A DNA stretch of 64,000 nucleotides from Coniochaeta sp. PMI_546. Its lineage: Eukaryota > Ascomycota > Sordariomycetes > Coniochaetales > Coniochaetaceae. The notes beneath the pieces are model-generated. The model was not told the origin of the DNA, did not search any database, and saw only the letters and a list, made by a program, of their open reading frames with translations. Positions 49,557 through 60,738 of the stretch are shown here, in pieces; the first letter of the stretch is position 1; each line of letters begins with the position of its first letter. The stretch lies in the NCBI GenBank assembly GCA_021432605.1, contig MU271150.1:1426001-1490000 (forward strand), in the 5' to 3' direction. Position numbers and translations under genes: made by a program.

Positions 49557-51325
49557 TCATGGATGGTGCGCCGACTGGCCAGCATACATGCGGTCTGTCA
49601 AGGGAATGCCATTCAGGTGCTTTTCCCGGCCGGTCGACTCGGAGAAGGTCCGGCTCTGGTGATGGTCCTGGCGGGAAAACATGCTCCCGGTCTCGCCTGG
49701 ATCCATGTCGTTCAACACCTCGCGCGTCAGCTCGACGTAATCGTAGGCGAACTCGCCAATCTCGGCGTCGTCGATACCCAGGATCTCGGCTTCCTCGGTA
49801 GCGCGCAGATGCATGCCTGGGATCAGGTTGAGGACGAAGAGGATGAGCGTCGTGCCGACGAAGGAGTAGGCACCCCCGGTAAAGGAGTCAGCGAGCTGGT
49901 AGCCGAGTTGGACCCAGTTGTGGTTGAGCCAGCCGCCCTTGATGACTTGGACGTGGTCCAGATGGGCGATGTAGTCAGCGGCGAAAAAGGCGGTGCAGAT
50001 GTTGCCGACCAGGCCGCCGATGCCGTGCACGGCGAAGATGTCGAGGGCGTCGTCGATGCGGAGCATGAACTTGAGTTTGGTGCCGTAGTTGGCGAAGCCG
50101 GCGCCGAGGATGCCGTAGACGACTGCTGCCCAGGGAGGGACGTATCCTTGAACGCGTTAGTCATGATCCTTACTCGAGACTTCAAGCCTCCGGGATGTTA
50201 CAGGTAGAACATGAACCTACCGGATCCAGGGGTGATGGCCACAAGGCCAGCCACCACGCCGGAGCAGAAACCAACAGTCGACCATTTCCGCTCCAGCCTG
50301 TAGTCCAGGACGCACCAAGTGATACCACCGACGCAAGCAGCAAGGTTCGTCACGACTGCTGCCATGATAGCACGCATGTTCGCCGACAGTGCAGATCCGG
50401 CATTGAAGCCGAACCAACCGACCCACAGGAAGACGGTGCCGATGACGATGTGAGTGACGTTGTGAGGTCGGTAGTTCAGCTCGTGGGTACCATGCCCTCG
50501 ACGCTTTCCAAGCATCATGGAGTACGCAAGCGCGGCCGTGCCGGATGCGATATGCACAGGAGTACCGCCGGCAAAGTCGAGGCCGCCCATGCGGTTAGAC
50601 CAACCACTCGGGTTCCACGTCCAGCAAGCAATCGGGTCGTAGATAATGGTGGCCCAGATAAACATGAAGACGACACAGGGTAGCATCCGGCCTCTCTCCG
50701 CTACAGCACCTGTTGCGAGGGCCACCGTGATGGCCGAGAACATGCCCTGGTAGACCGCGAACATGAGATCCGGGATCCGGCTTGAGCCCACCGACGGTGC
50801 AGCGAGGACATCTTTGAAGCCGAAGTTGGCGAGGTCACCAATGAAACGCCCGGCCGTGTGTGAAAAAGTCAAGGAGTAGCCCCAGAAGAACCACTGGAAG
50901 GTGGTGACTGCTGTGGCCATCACAGACAGCCATATCAGAGATAAAGCTGACTTTCTCCGAGCGAGGCCGGAATAGAAGAAGCTGTTGCCAGATGCCATGT
51001 CAATCATTGCCCGCGCTTGTACTGCAAATCCGCAGCTAAGGATAGGTCGATCTGCACTTACCCGACTCCTGGAATCATGAGCAGCACCAGTGCGGTCGCG
51101 GTGATCATCCATGCAATGTCGCCGGTCTGACGGGGTGTTAGTGCCTCGAGGATCTCATACCCCGGAACGCATTGTAGAGGCGCGGGGAAAGTTCCGACTT
51201 CTTACCTCATACCAAATATTCAAGTCGTCTGTGATTGAATCGCCGCCCGCGGCCCCTGTGCCATTGTATGGCACCTTCACAACGTAGTCGAGGCCATCCA
51301 GATCTATACCGTCGATAACAGCCAT
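49557..51325 (-). CDS. Ammonium transporter (Amt/Mep/Rh family)
   Basis: Four exons on the minus strand: 51325-51206, 51126-51062, 50981-50221 and 50146-49557. Introns are 79, 80 and 74 bp; the last ends in the less common AAG acceptor. The 511-residue protein has the eleven hydrophobic segments expected for fungal Mep proteins. Junctions restore WYETGDIAWM, IPGVGFFYSGLARRKSAL and TPGSGYVPPWAAVVYG. Conserved pore residues are visible: the Asp in IIYDPIACWTWNPSGW, and the twin histidines in GGTPVHIASG and FAVHGIGGLVGN. The cytoplasmic tail is about 80 residues and rich in charged residues. It imports ammonium at the plasma membrane. Whether it is the sensor type (Mep2-like) cannot be told here. 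GATA sites upstream suggest nitrogen control. Confidence 0.95.
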
Positions 51326-54300
51326 GTTGGGCAATGTTCAAGGTCGCTAGTGTGTAACCATCAATTCGGTCAAAGACAAGGCGAGAACAGACACACACTT
51401 GCTGACGAACGGGTGGATGGTGGACCGTGAACAAAGGCGCGCTTTTGTAAGTCGTGCATACAAATAGAATCGTAGAAGGAATGTCGAAGAAGACAGGAAG
51501 GGCAGCACAAGTGAAGTATATCCACAGGTCAGGACGGCAGACCGAAGATGTGGAGGGACGTGGGATGATGAGCAATTAGTTTACCACACCCACAGAGTCA
51601 GACAAGCCTTGACGATACTTCCGTGCCGGGACTGCCACCGAATGGAGGAAGTCGGGGGAGCTAGTGCCAAGGCTACGGAACGTAGCGTATCAAGCAGGGA
51701 TGGCTAGGAGGGCTGAGCAGAAGGAAAGAAGTATTTGGAGTGCTTCGCCAATCATGGAAGCATCTCCCTAGTGCAATGCCTTATCGGTTGCTGCAGCTTG
51801 ATGATGGATGTGTGGAGTTGATCGGGGTTTAGATGCACTTGTAACAATTGTATCCCCTGAGAATGCTACCGTAGTCTGCAGCCGTAGCATAGATTGGATA
51901 TTGAATATTGGATATTCAAGCAAATGGGACGGAGAGCAGAGCAATAGCAAACGTCGCTATTGCAAGGAGGATAGGAAAGAAGACGACATGCGGGAAAGAG
52001 GGCAAAAAAGAAAAAGATAACTGCAGACCCCTTGTTGAATAAGGTACATACTACCAGTACCGATTACCGAGTGAGATAGGTACCTTAGATTCAAGAGGAC
52101 TTTGATAACGGCCCCTTCGGCTCCCGTAATAGGTAACAGTGCCATCCACAGCCTACAAAGGGCTCATTGCTCTGTGCATCTCGGGTCGGAAATTGGCTGT
52201 GTAAGCCGATGGCCTCATGCCAGGGCAACTTCAACAGTACACGTAATGTAGCAGCTGACCACGCCTTACGATCTCTTTGGCACCTTATTAGTCTAGTACC
52301 GCGTCTGTGAGCGCTCCCTGATGTGCAGCACCGCCTGACACTGTGTGTGATGGCTTCCCACGAGAAAGTGCTGGAGCGTGATGCATGGTATGCAGAGTGT
52401 GAGGGTGGTGGCAACAATTCACCTCTTGTGGTGCACATGTACACTAGGATTTGGCGCAGCCTTAGGTGACATGTGGCCGTATTGGCCAGACCGAGGCAGA
52501 AAAAAAGGAAATACGCCGTCACCAACAACGGTGATGATGAGTGTTAAAGGCACACAAATTGGCTCTGGTGAGCGTCAGAAGCGTGAGCATGGGCGTGGAT
52601 TGGAGCACCCCAAGTTGCGCCTGGCCCCGCTCTTGAGCTCCTGAGACCCATGCGTTTCGTCCTTGCACCTTCCACAGAGTTAGCGCAACCGAGATAGCCA
52701 AGCATGCATCACACTAAAATATTACACTAGTATACTGTGGTAGAGATAAGCATTGCGAAGGTATGATTGGCTGATAATGCTGCCTCTTGATGTGGGGGTA
52801 CTATGCAGTACCACAGTCCAGTGCACTTCAGTTCACTGTGGTAAAAGAGAGTTTGGGCAGGTACGACGCTTACATAAGGCGGCGTTCATAAGAACAACGC
52901 CATCCTGTCTTCGACCTGTCGGAAACAGCCGATGACAATCCGAGACAACTTCAACGACATTCCTGTGGCGCCACGGTTCAGTAACGGCAGCTAGGACGTT
53001 GACGATGTTTCTCGGACACTTGTAATTGACTAGGTAAGGCACTTGGTGATTGTCCGATCTTTAACCGTAGCTTCACCTCCGCCGCTCAGAAGTTGAGTAG
53101 TACACATGTAGTCCCCTAGGTCCTGTCTACAAGTCTGCATCTCGCACCACGCTCGTGCCCATCACGAAAGAACGCCCTCGAAAGGCTGGTCGACTCTCAG
53201 AACGATAAGGAACCCAGGACGCTGGAACTCGCCAAAAACCTGCATGTCGTGCTTCCCACTGCGCACTCTCTCCCCAAGCCTCCTCATGCATGTCAATGCA
53301 AGATCCAGGAACCAGCCTTTTGCTTTTTCTACCCCTGAAACGTTCTATCACTTCACCGCTCACTAATCCCCCCAGATCAGCGACGGACGCGGGGTTTAGC
53401 ACCAGCCGTGAGGAAAGCTGGAACTGGACTATCGATCGATGAAGATCCCTCCCTCCAGCTATGTCGGCCTCCTGAAGTTCTTCGAGCTATATACCAGAAA
53501 ATATCTCACACGAGTCGCTGTGGTGGCGAGATATGCCTCCTGTGCCTTACTTGATCAAGACGGACTGCCACTGTGAGGCCCACCCTTCGGGAGCCCCGAA
53601 CTCTGATAATCTTCCCTAAAGCCTCCCCCCATATTTGGTGTAAAATGGCACTTCGTCAAAAGTGCAGGCCAAATGTACACTGTGAAAAAGGCATATCAAA
53701 ACATCCCACAGTGGCATGATGCGACCAGTCTATCGAAATCCCAGAAATCGTGGGGGCACAGGGCTTCCTTGCAATCGTCAAATCCGTCAATCATCGAACT
53801 GACTAACCTCTAAACGGGGACGTTCACTGCCTATCTTGCCAGGGTTGCCTTATGCATAAACGACTTCCACGGCCCCGGAAGTCTTTAATTACTGCACCCT
53901 CGATGACGAACCGACGACGTGTATCTAATATCTCCGGAGCCTGTTTCAATGCGGGCAAAGGTGTCCGTCGAGGGTTTAGATGAGGCTCGAGAACAACATC
54001 AAGAATCTATCATTTCGAACAAGATGGGGTAGCACGGACATGCTGCGCATCTCGTTTTGAAACAAAACACCCAGCGACCCTGGTCTTGGTTTCATCTCAA
54101 CATCGTGCGTCGTCTCCTATCACCAATAATTTCGGCCGTACATAGAGGCAGACTCCAACGATCGCTTGAACCTCGCTAAGGACCATCGGGCTACGACGGT
54201 AGTGAGAAAGGCCGGAAGCTCGTTCCACCGTAGCACGATGAGTATTGGGGGGATAGCAATAACACGCTGATATCTTCACAGAAGTCGATATCGGCTGAGG

Positions 54301-54731
54301 TCGGTGATGTCTTTAAATTTAGACTCTGTCTATTGCCAAGAGCTTACAGCTTGAGTACCATGTAGATATCTAGCCATGGTCATCTCTTCCCCAGCCCTCC
54401 TATGCTAGAAGCTACTAATATATGTTAGTACAGGAAGCGGTCTGATGTATATATTTCCAGACCCAATAACCAAGACATTAAACAACAGAAGACGCTATCG
54501 TCCTTGTATCCATGTAGTGTCCTCCTGTGAATCCTGTCTAGGATGCGTAATGCTCAACCTGTATAATGAACGAGTCCTGCTCCAAGAAAGATAAAGTATT
54601 CAAAAAGGGCTATGTCCAACTCCAAAAGTAATATGCCAAAAAAAGACTGTCCACCCCAGGCTCAACATACTTGTTGTATGGAGCCGTGTAAATGCATCAA
54701 GTGCTCCATCCAAGTCGACCAAAAAAGCTCA
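51326..54731. other. Long intergenic region
   Basis: This 3.4-kb region is the promoter of the ammonium transporter on its left and the 3' flank of the coiled-coil gene on its right. Nothing in the middle supports a gene. A minus-strand frame at 53127-53402 has no recognisable motif. Confidence 0.55.
51781..52108. promoter_or_regulatory. Cluster of GATA sites upstream of the ammonium transporter
   Basis: HGATAR matches occur at 51781-51786 (minus strand), 52015-52020, 52074-52079 and 52103-52108, the last three within 94 bp. AreA/NIT2 GATA factors switch on ammonium-transporter genes under nitrogen limitation and prefer paired sites. The hexamer is common by chance, so this rests on clustering and on the target gene. 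Confidence 0.4.
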
Positions 54732-57700
54732 CTATTTGACTTCGGTCGTAATACTCCTAAACCGCCCCTCGAAGGCACTGATTTTCTCGTCCTCAAGCAG
54801 CTTCTGTACCCGGCGTGTTTCCCGGACAGCCTGCTCTCTCTCCTCTTGGAGGTTCATCACCTCGATCTGCGCCTCGGACATGCGTCCGACGACCTCTTGC
54901 ATCTCCGCCTCGGCGGTGGACAATGCCGTCTCAAGCTCACGGACTTTAGTCCGCAACGTCTCGATCTCGGCTGCGTCGCCCGTGTCCGCGGGCGCGGTGC
55001 TTGTGCGTCGGAGTGAGAGGCGGGATGGGCGAGTCGGGCTGGATGAGGAACCCGATGTACCAGGCCGCGAGACGGAGAGGAGGCGCGGAGACCTGGGTGG
55101 TGCGCTGAAGGTGAATGATGGTGTGAGTGGCGTCCTGGGCGCGAGGAGGGGCCGGGGGGAGCGTAGTGCGCCCGGGTTATCACGTAGGCGTTGGAGCTGG
55201 GCAGCTTGGGCTTCCTTGAGGGAGGCGATGTCGTCCTCGTGGCGGGCGACTCGCTCCTCGGAGGCGGTCTGCGCGGCGACGAGTTGCTCTTCCAATGTGC
55301 GGAGGCGGGCTTGCATGTTCGTGATGCGGTCCTTGTTGGCCCGGTGCTCGGCCTCGCCGCGAGAGACGGCATCGGCCAGGCGGTTGCGGAGCGAAGAGTT
55401 GGTCGCTAGCTGGGTGCGGACTTGTTGCGCCAGCTCCTCGACGCGACGGGCTGATTCGCGGAGTTGGTCTGCGAGGTCCCTCTCCGAGGAGAGATGGGCT
55501 TGCTCTGAGGCCTGGAGTGAGTCCAGCCGCTTGCGGTAGGAGTCGGCTTCGTACTGGGCGTGATCTCGCTCGGAGATGGCTGCGGCAAGGGATTGCTCGA
55601 GACGTTGCATCGCCAAAAGCGTCTTGTCGTCGGTCGAGGCGGCCAATTCCAAGGACTTGATACGCTGCAGAGCGTCTGTGTAGGCGGCTTGCAGATCCTT
55701 GTATGCCTTCTCGAGCGAAGCGGACGTTACCGGCGTAGCGGATTTGTCCGAGCCGTAGCTCGAGCTGCTCGAGCGAGCATATGCCTCCGGGATGAGGATG
55801 TCGTTCTCTTGCAGAAGACTCCGAAGCTGTGCAATTTCAGTCTCCGCCCTGTCGAGGTCCATTTTCAGTCCGCTCAGGCCCTTCTCAACCTGCCATTTCT
55901 GTTCGACAGCCTCTTCGGCGCGTCGACGCAGCACATTTATCTCGTCTCGCAAAATCGATACCTCCCTCTCATAACTGGATTTCTGCGGCGATGCAGTTAA
56001 CAGGCGGTCTCGCTCTGCCTCCAAGGCGCGGATCCGCTTCTCATTCTCCCTGTTCTGGAACTCTTGCCGCTCCAGCAGATTTCTGAGAGCGCTGTGGAGC
56101 GCATCCCGCTGCGCTTCCACATCCTTCAGTCTCTCAGCGACGGCGTCACGAGACTCGATTTGCTTTGTGGTGTTCGACCGCGACAGTGACATGGCCGCTG
56201 GCCGCTTCTTGTATGCACCGGCAGTGACAGACGCTGATCGCGAGAGGCCCACGGAACCGCGTGTCGTAGCAGAGTGTTTGAGGTCTGAGAAGTCATCCCT
56301 CAAGGTCCGGATTTCCATGGACTTCCGAGATCCCAGCTCCCTCAAATCCGATGTTTCACTCCTAAGCGTCTGCACTTCCTGGCTTCTCTGCGAGTCCAGT
56401 TGTTTCAGTTGTAGGTTCTCTTGCTTCAGCGTCTGCAGCTCCTGTTGTATCTTCGTGGTATCGTAAGTCATCTTCGCGTTTTCCGCAGCTTGAACCTCAA
56501 GGCCTTCCACGCGGGCGCGTAATTGAGGTACGACCTCATCACGAAGGTTGTCGCGTTCATTGGAGGCGCTGCTGAGCTCTCCTTTAAGCACAGTCAAGAG
56601 GTCTTCGAAGTTATCCTTGACCTGCCGCTCATCAGACAGCTTTCGGCGCAGGTCCTCACATGTGTTTTCTAGCTCCTGAATTCGGCTGCTCGCGTCCTGG
56701 CTGTTCATCCGGGCAAGGTCCATCTGAGATGCTTTCTTGGACAGCTCCAAGATCTGCTGATCCAACTTCTTGCGTCGGTCGCGCTCATCCTGGAGTTTTT
56801 GAGTCAGCTCCAGCGTGATTTGTGCTTTCTCCTGCTCTGCCCTGCGCTGAATTTGTGATATCTCCTCTTTTGCATGATCGTACTCGCTAAACTTGGCCGA
56901 GCTGTAGCCAGAGTCGGAGAAATAATCGCTCGTCCGTTTCCCGGGCGCCTGTGGGTTGTTGACCTGGTCCTGTAGTCTGTCAACCAGGTCCTCGAGGTCC
57001 ATCTCACGCCGAATGGACGAAGCCAATTCGGCGCTGATGGCCTTCAACTCGTCTTCCATCTCCTCGACTTGATCTGACGTCGGCGTCGTGAGCGATGGTA
57101 GGGATGGTGTGTGCAAATATGCTTCGCAGTAGTCAAGTGGGCTTTCTTCAGCTTCATTGGCCTCTGATGAGTTTCGTAGCTTTGGCTGTGCAGAGGAGTC
57201 ATCTGCTGTGTTGTAGTTATAGTCTGTTGTTGGTTTTGACGAGTAAGGTGAAGGTATTGGCGAAAAGCCGTCTTTGTCTGAGAAGACGGTAGAAGCAGAG
57301 GTGGGTGACTGGTCCCAGGCAAAAAAGGTTCCAAGTTTGGAGGAAGGTGGCGGTGACTTGGGTAGTGGTTTGTTCCGATCGTGCGCTTTGTCTGGCGTTT
57401 CTAGGTACAGCGGTGTACTCCGTACTTCGGTGTCGACTTGTCCAAGACTTAGATGTGGAGGACCAGACTTCCGGATGGAGAGAGACATGGCATTAGTATT
57501 AATATTAAAGAATTGCGACGACCGGGAGCTGGGCGTGACAGCTTCTACTCCGGCTTCGACGCTAGCCTCTTCTTCCTCAGTGATGGTGGGTTGACCGATT
57601 TCCTTGGTCACGACCTCATGCTGTGACCGGACTCGGGCAGTTTGAGCTGCTGCAGGGTTGGCGGGCGGGATGTTTCGAGACTGTGCCTCTCCCGCTACCG

Positions 57701-58276
57701 TAGCCAGGAAATCAAGCCGTGATGTGTCCTGAAAGACGGGTGAAGATCTACTCGCGGGAAGAAAAGAGAGCGCATCAGTCAGTTCCATGATGATTGCACA
57801 CTTTAACCGTGCGAGATGAGAGGGACTATCGAGACTCACTGTTGGTTGGGGATTGGAGGAGCTGGGGTTTCCAGCGATTCGAACGAGCTGATAGGAGGTA
57901 TGCAGTCCTGGGGGAACTCATACAGAGTCGGACTGTCCACTGAATATGATCTTGAGAACCGCGTCACCGGTGGCTGGCCAATCTTAAGATAATCTCGGGA
58001 CGAGTACCTCGTGGCCAATGGCGATGCCGTGGACGACAGAGGTTTCCGCCGGATAGCAAGACTTTTCGACCGGACGTTTCTCGAGTTCGGCAGTGGTGGT
58101 GCTTGGGATGTTCCAGACACAGGCGATGTTGATGTGACACCAGAAGCTGTCAGTTGCTGGAATCCGTCCGCTTGGTCCAATGTTTCCGATGTTTCGACAG
58201 GTGAGGCAATGTTCGTCTCAGAAACAGAGGGGTGGCTGCCCCTCTTGAGAGGTTCGAGAGCGGCCATGGCGGCCAT
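54732..58276 (-). CDS. Large coiled-coil protein of unknown function
   Basis: Two exons, 58276-57840 and 57747-54732, with a 92-bp intron (GTGAGT to TAG), encode 1150 residues. The first ~370 residues are low-complexity and basic, with many SP/TP sites and a motif SKSLAIRRKPLS followed by RYSSRDYLKIG. From about residue 371 to 1000 the sequence is almost continuous heptad repeat rich in Glu, Gln, Arg and Leu, broken by a Ser-rich gap near 620-650. A Pro/Ser-rich linker follows, then a last coil at about 1071-1140. The design suggests a scaffold or cytoskeleton-linked protein. The N-terminal block may correspond to a fungal domain of unknown function (possibly DUF7603), a memory-based suggestion. 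No enzyme motif or membrane segment was seen. Confidence 0.85.
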
Positions 58277-60738
58277 GAAATTGGGCAGTTATTAATATCG
58301 ATCTACGATACGCTGCACTCAATGCGGATTGCAGGCGTCCGAGGGCTGGAATGGTACAGTAAGACGGCTTGCATTGCCTTATCGGCAATAGGAGACACTC
58401 ATAGCTGCTTGACCGCTTTGGTTAAAGGAGAAACTGGTCAACGAAATTGTATCAATACCACTGCAACATCAGAGAAGGAAAGGAGGAAAGTCGGATTGGA
58501 CGAATCGATCCAGACTGGTCAAATTGCTTGGCAGGGTCACAGCGCGTGTGTGGACCACAGGGGCTTGCATTGGACGTGGAGAAACCAGCCACTGAGCGCT
58601 TGCCCTGTCCAACGGGTGGCAGGGGGTGGAGCCGCTGTGGATGGTCAGAAGCGCCAGGGGTTCGCCCTTGCCTTAGTTTTGCGCAGTAGCGTGCCTAACT
58701 GGGATTTATTAGCGTGCTGGTACCTTGCAGATTGCAGATTTCACCCCGAACCTCACCTCACCCATGCTTCATCCAGCCAGCCCCGGACCTTCGAGTTGGA
58801 GTGAGGTGAAGAAAATGGGAACGCTTCCTTCAAGCAAAGCAACCTTGCGATTGAAGAACGAGCTGTTGACGAGCTGTCGATGCTCGACGGCAAGGTAGGT
58901 AACGGCAGCTTCATGTTGACAGACATTACCATTAGTGTAATGGAACCTCTAGACCCAGGCATGTATCGCAGCATGGTGCAACTCGAAGTCTCCACCTGCA
59001 TTGACAGCGCTTGTGGTTGTTATAACCGGTGAAGTCATTCGACGACAACAAATTTCGCGCGCGGAAAGATTATTGCGGAGGCGGCAAGAACAGGTTGAAG
59101 ATGGAGTGCCCAGAGTTCCTGCGATACCACCGTCTCAGCAGGTCGTCATTCCAGCCCTCATTTATCCGAACTAGCAACGCAGACTTCAAGTTCTTGCGCG
59201 TAACATTCGAAGTCCTCCAGATCGTGCCAATTAGGCGCCAAAAGAAGCGTGAGTCTCCTGCTGTGTCTATCTGTTGTTTTTGGCGGATTGCAGATAATAT
59301 CGCTCTCCGGCCCTGGTCGTTCATAGACTGCGTCATGGTGTTGCTTTGCGAAACGTGCCTTTCAGCTTGTCATACGGGAAGCAGAGAGGAGGACCCTGTG
59401 ACGTATAGCCTTTGAGGCGAAATGGAGATGCCGCATGTCATCGAGTGCCGGTCCGTTCAGTCCTCGCGTGTTGTTGCCGGTTATTTTCTAGAGAGTTTCC
59501 GGTTCTCCTCTGAACTTAGATGGTTCGCGTTGGACTTTAAGAACAGACTCTAGACTAGAAGTTGCTTGTCTCACTTTGGAGAACGTTAGCTGTCTCACTT
59601 GCTTAATTCTCCCGCGCATTCTCGTTACGTGCATGAGTGTTTCATTTGCGGAATGTGAACCGGCATGTCTTGCCGCTGTCGGGACATCATCCACATAGTT
59701 GAAGCTATGGAGATGGAGCTGCAAGCTTTGCTTCATCTTGCTTTTCAAGCTCCTGCAGGGCCGGAGGGCTTGGACATATTTGGGTTCGTCCAGATGTTAC
59801 ATGGTTTCCTTTTTTTTCCCTCTTCGGCCTGTGTCTAGTCTGTAACTTTGGAGAGACACAAGAGCCAGCTTGGGCTTTGTATTTGGGATAAAACAGTTCA
59901 AACTTCCGCATATCAGAGTGCGGTGCATATCGGTGCCCGACGATATAATGATGAGGGTCCGACACAAAAAATGAGCAACCCGGATCTGGTGCCTAAGCAT
60001 TTGTGTCTGGGATGAGGCGAGGACTCTGACAGAGGCGCCGTTCTCGTAGATATTGCTTTGCGGGTGGATACACCACGGACACTGCCCTGGCATGCGAGAA
60101 ATTCCGATCTAGAGCAAGCTGTAGTAGCCAGTCACCATGTGCTAGAGAGTCCTGAGAGTCGGGTATACTGATCCAGTTTTCTAAGAATGAATGTGGAGCG
60201 AATCGCGGACACACGTGTAGTTCTTCCGAGATGAGGCACTCTGAAGTCGCATTTCCAGCTTGAGCCCGGACACGGAGATCACTAACGGTAGCTGCCGAAT
60301 GTGCTCCACTCTACCGGCCCGGAGCAGATCGGAATAGTGGGGCTCTTGTGACTGCACCTTGCAGATTTCGCCGCTGCTTTCAGTTTGACTCATCAGAACC
60401 TCTTACGATATCAGGCACATTCTAAGCCCGTCTATTTGCCACTTCACTGAATCAACAGTAGGGACTCTGTTGGGCCTATTGCTTAAAATTCAATCTCGAT
60501 CCAGATAGCAACACTAGCGGTTGAAGTTATTCTTCCCTCAACAATACCAGGAAACTAAACGTTGTCGTGTTTGGTCCCCCCCCCCCCCTCGGTTGCATTT
60601 TCGGTTTACTATTGTTTGAAGACGCTATATTTGATAAAAGCGCATTCCTGTTTCATAATCTTCTCGTTCAGTTAACAGCTATCATTCCTCGAGCTGGAGT
60701 TCTGGAGCCGGACCTCTGAGCCCCTTGTCTACAGCATT
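58277..60738. promoter_or_regulatory. Divergent promoter region, coiled-coil gene and NFX1/Fap1 gene
   Basis: This 2.5-kb region lies between divergent start codons. It contains a C12 tract at 60577-60588, about 150 bp before the NFX1/Fap1 ATG. Open frames at 58232-58804 and 59029-59415 (+) lack any recognisable protein character. Confidence 0.5.
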
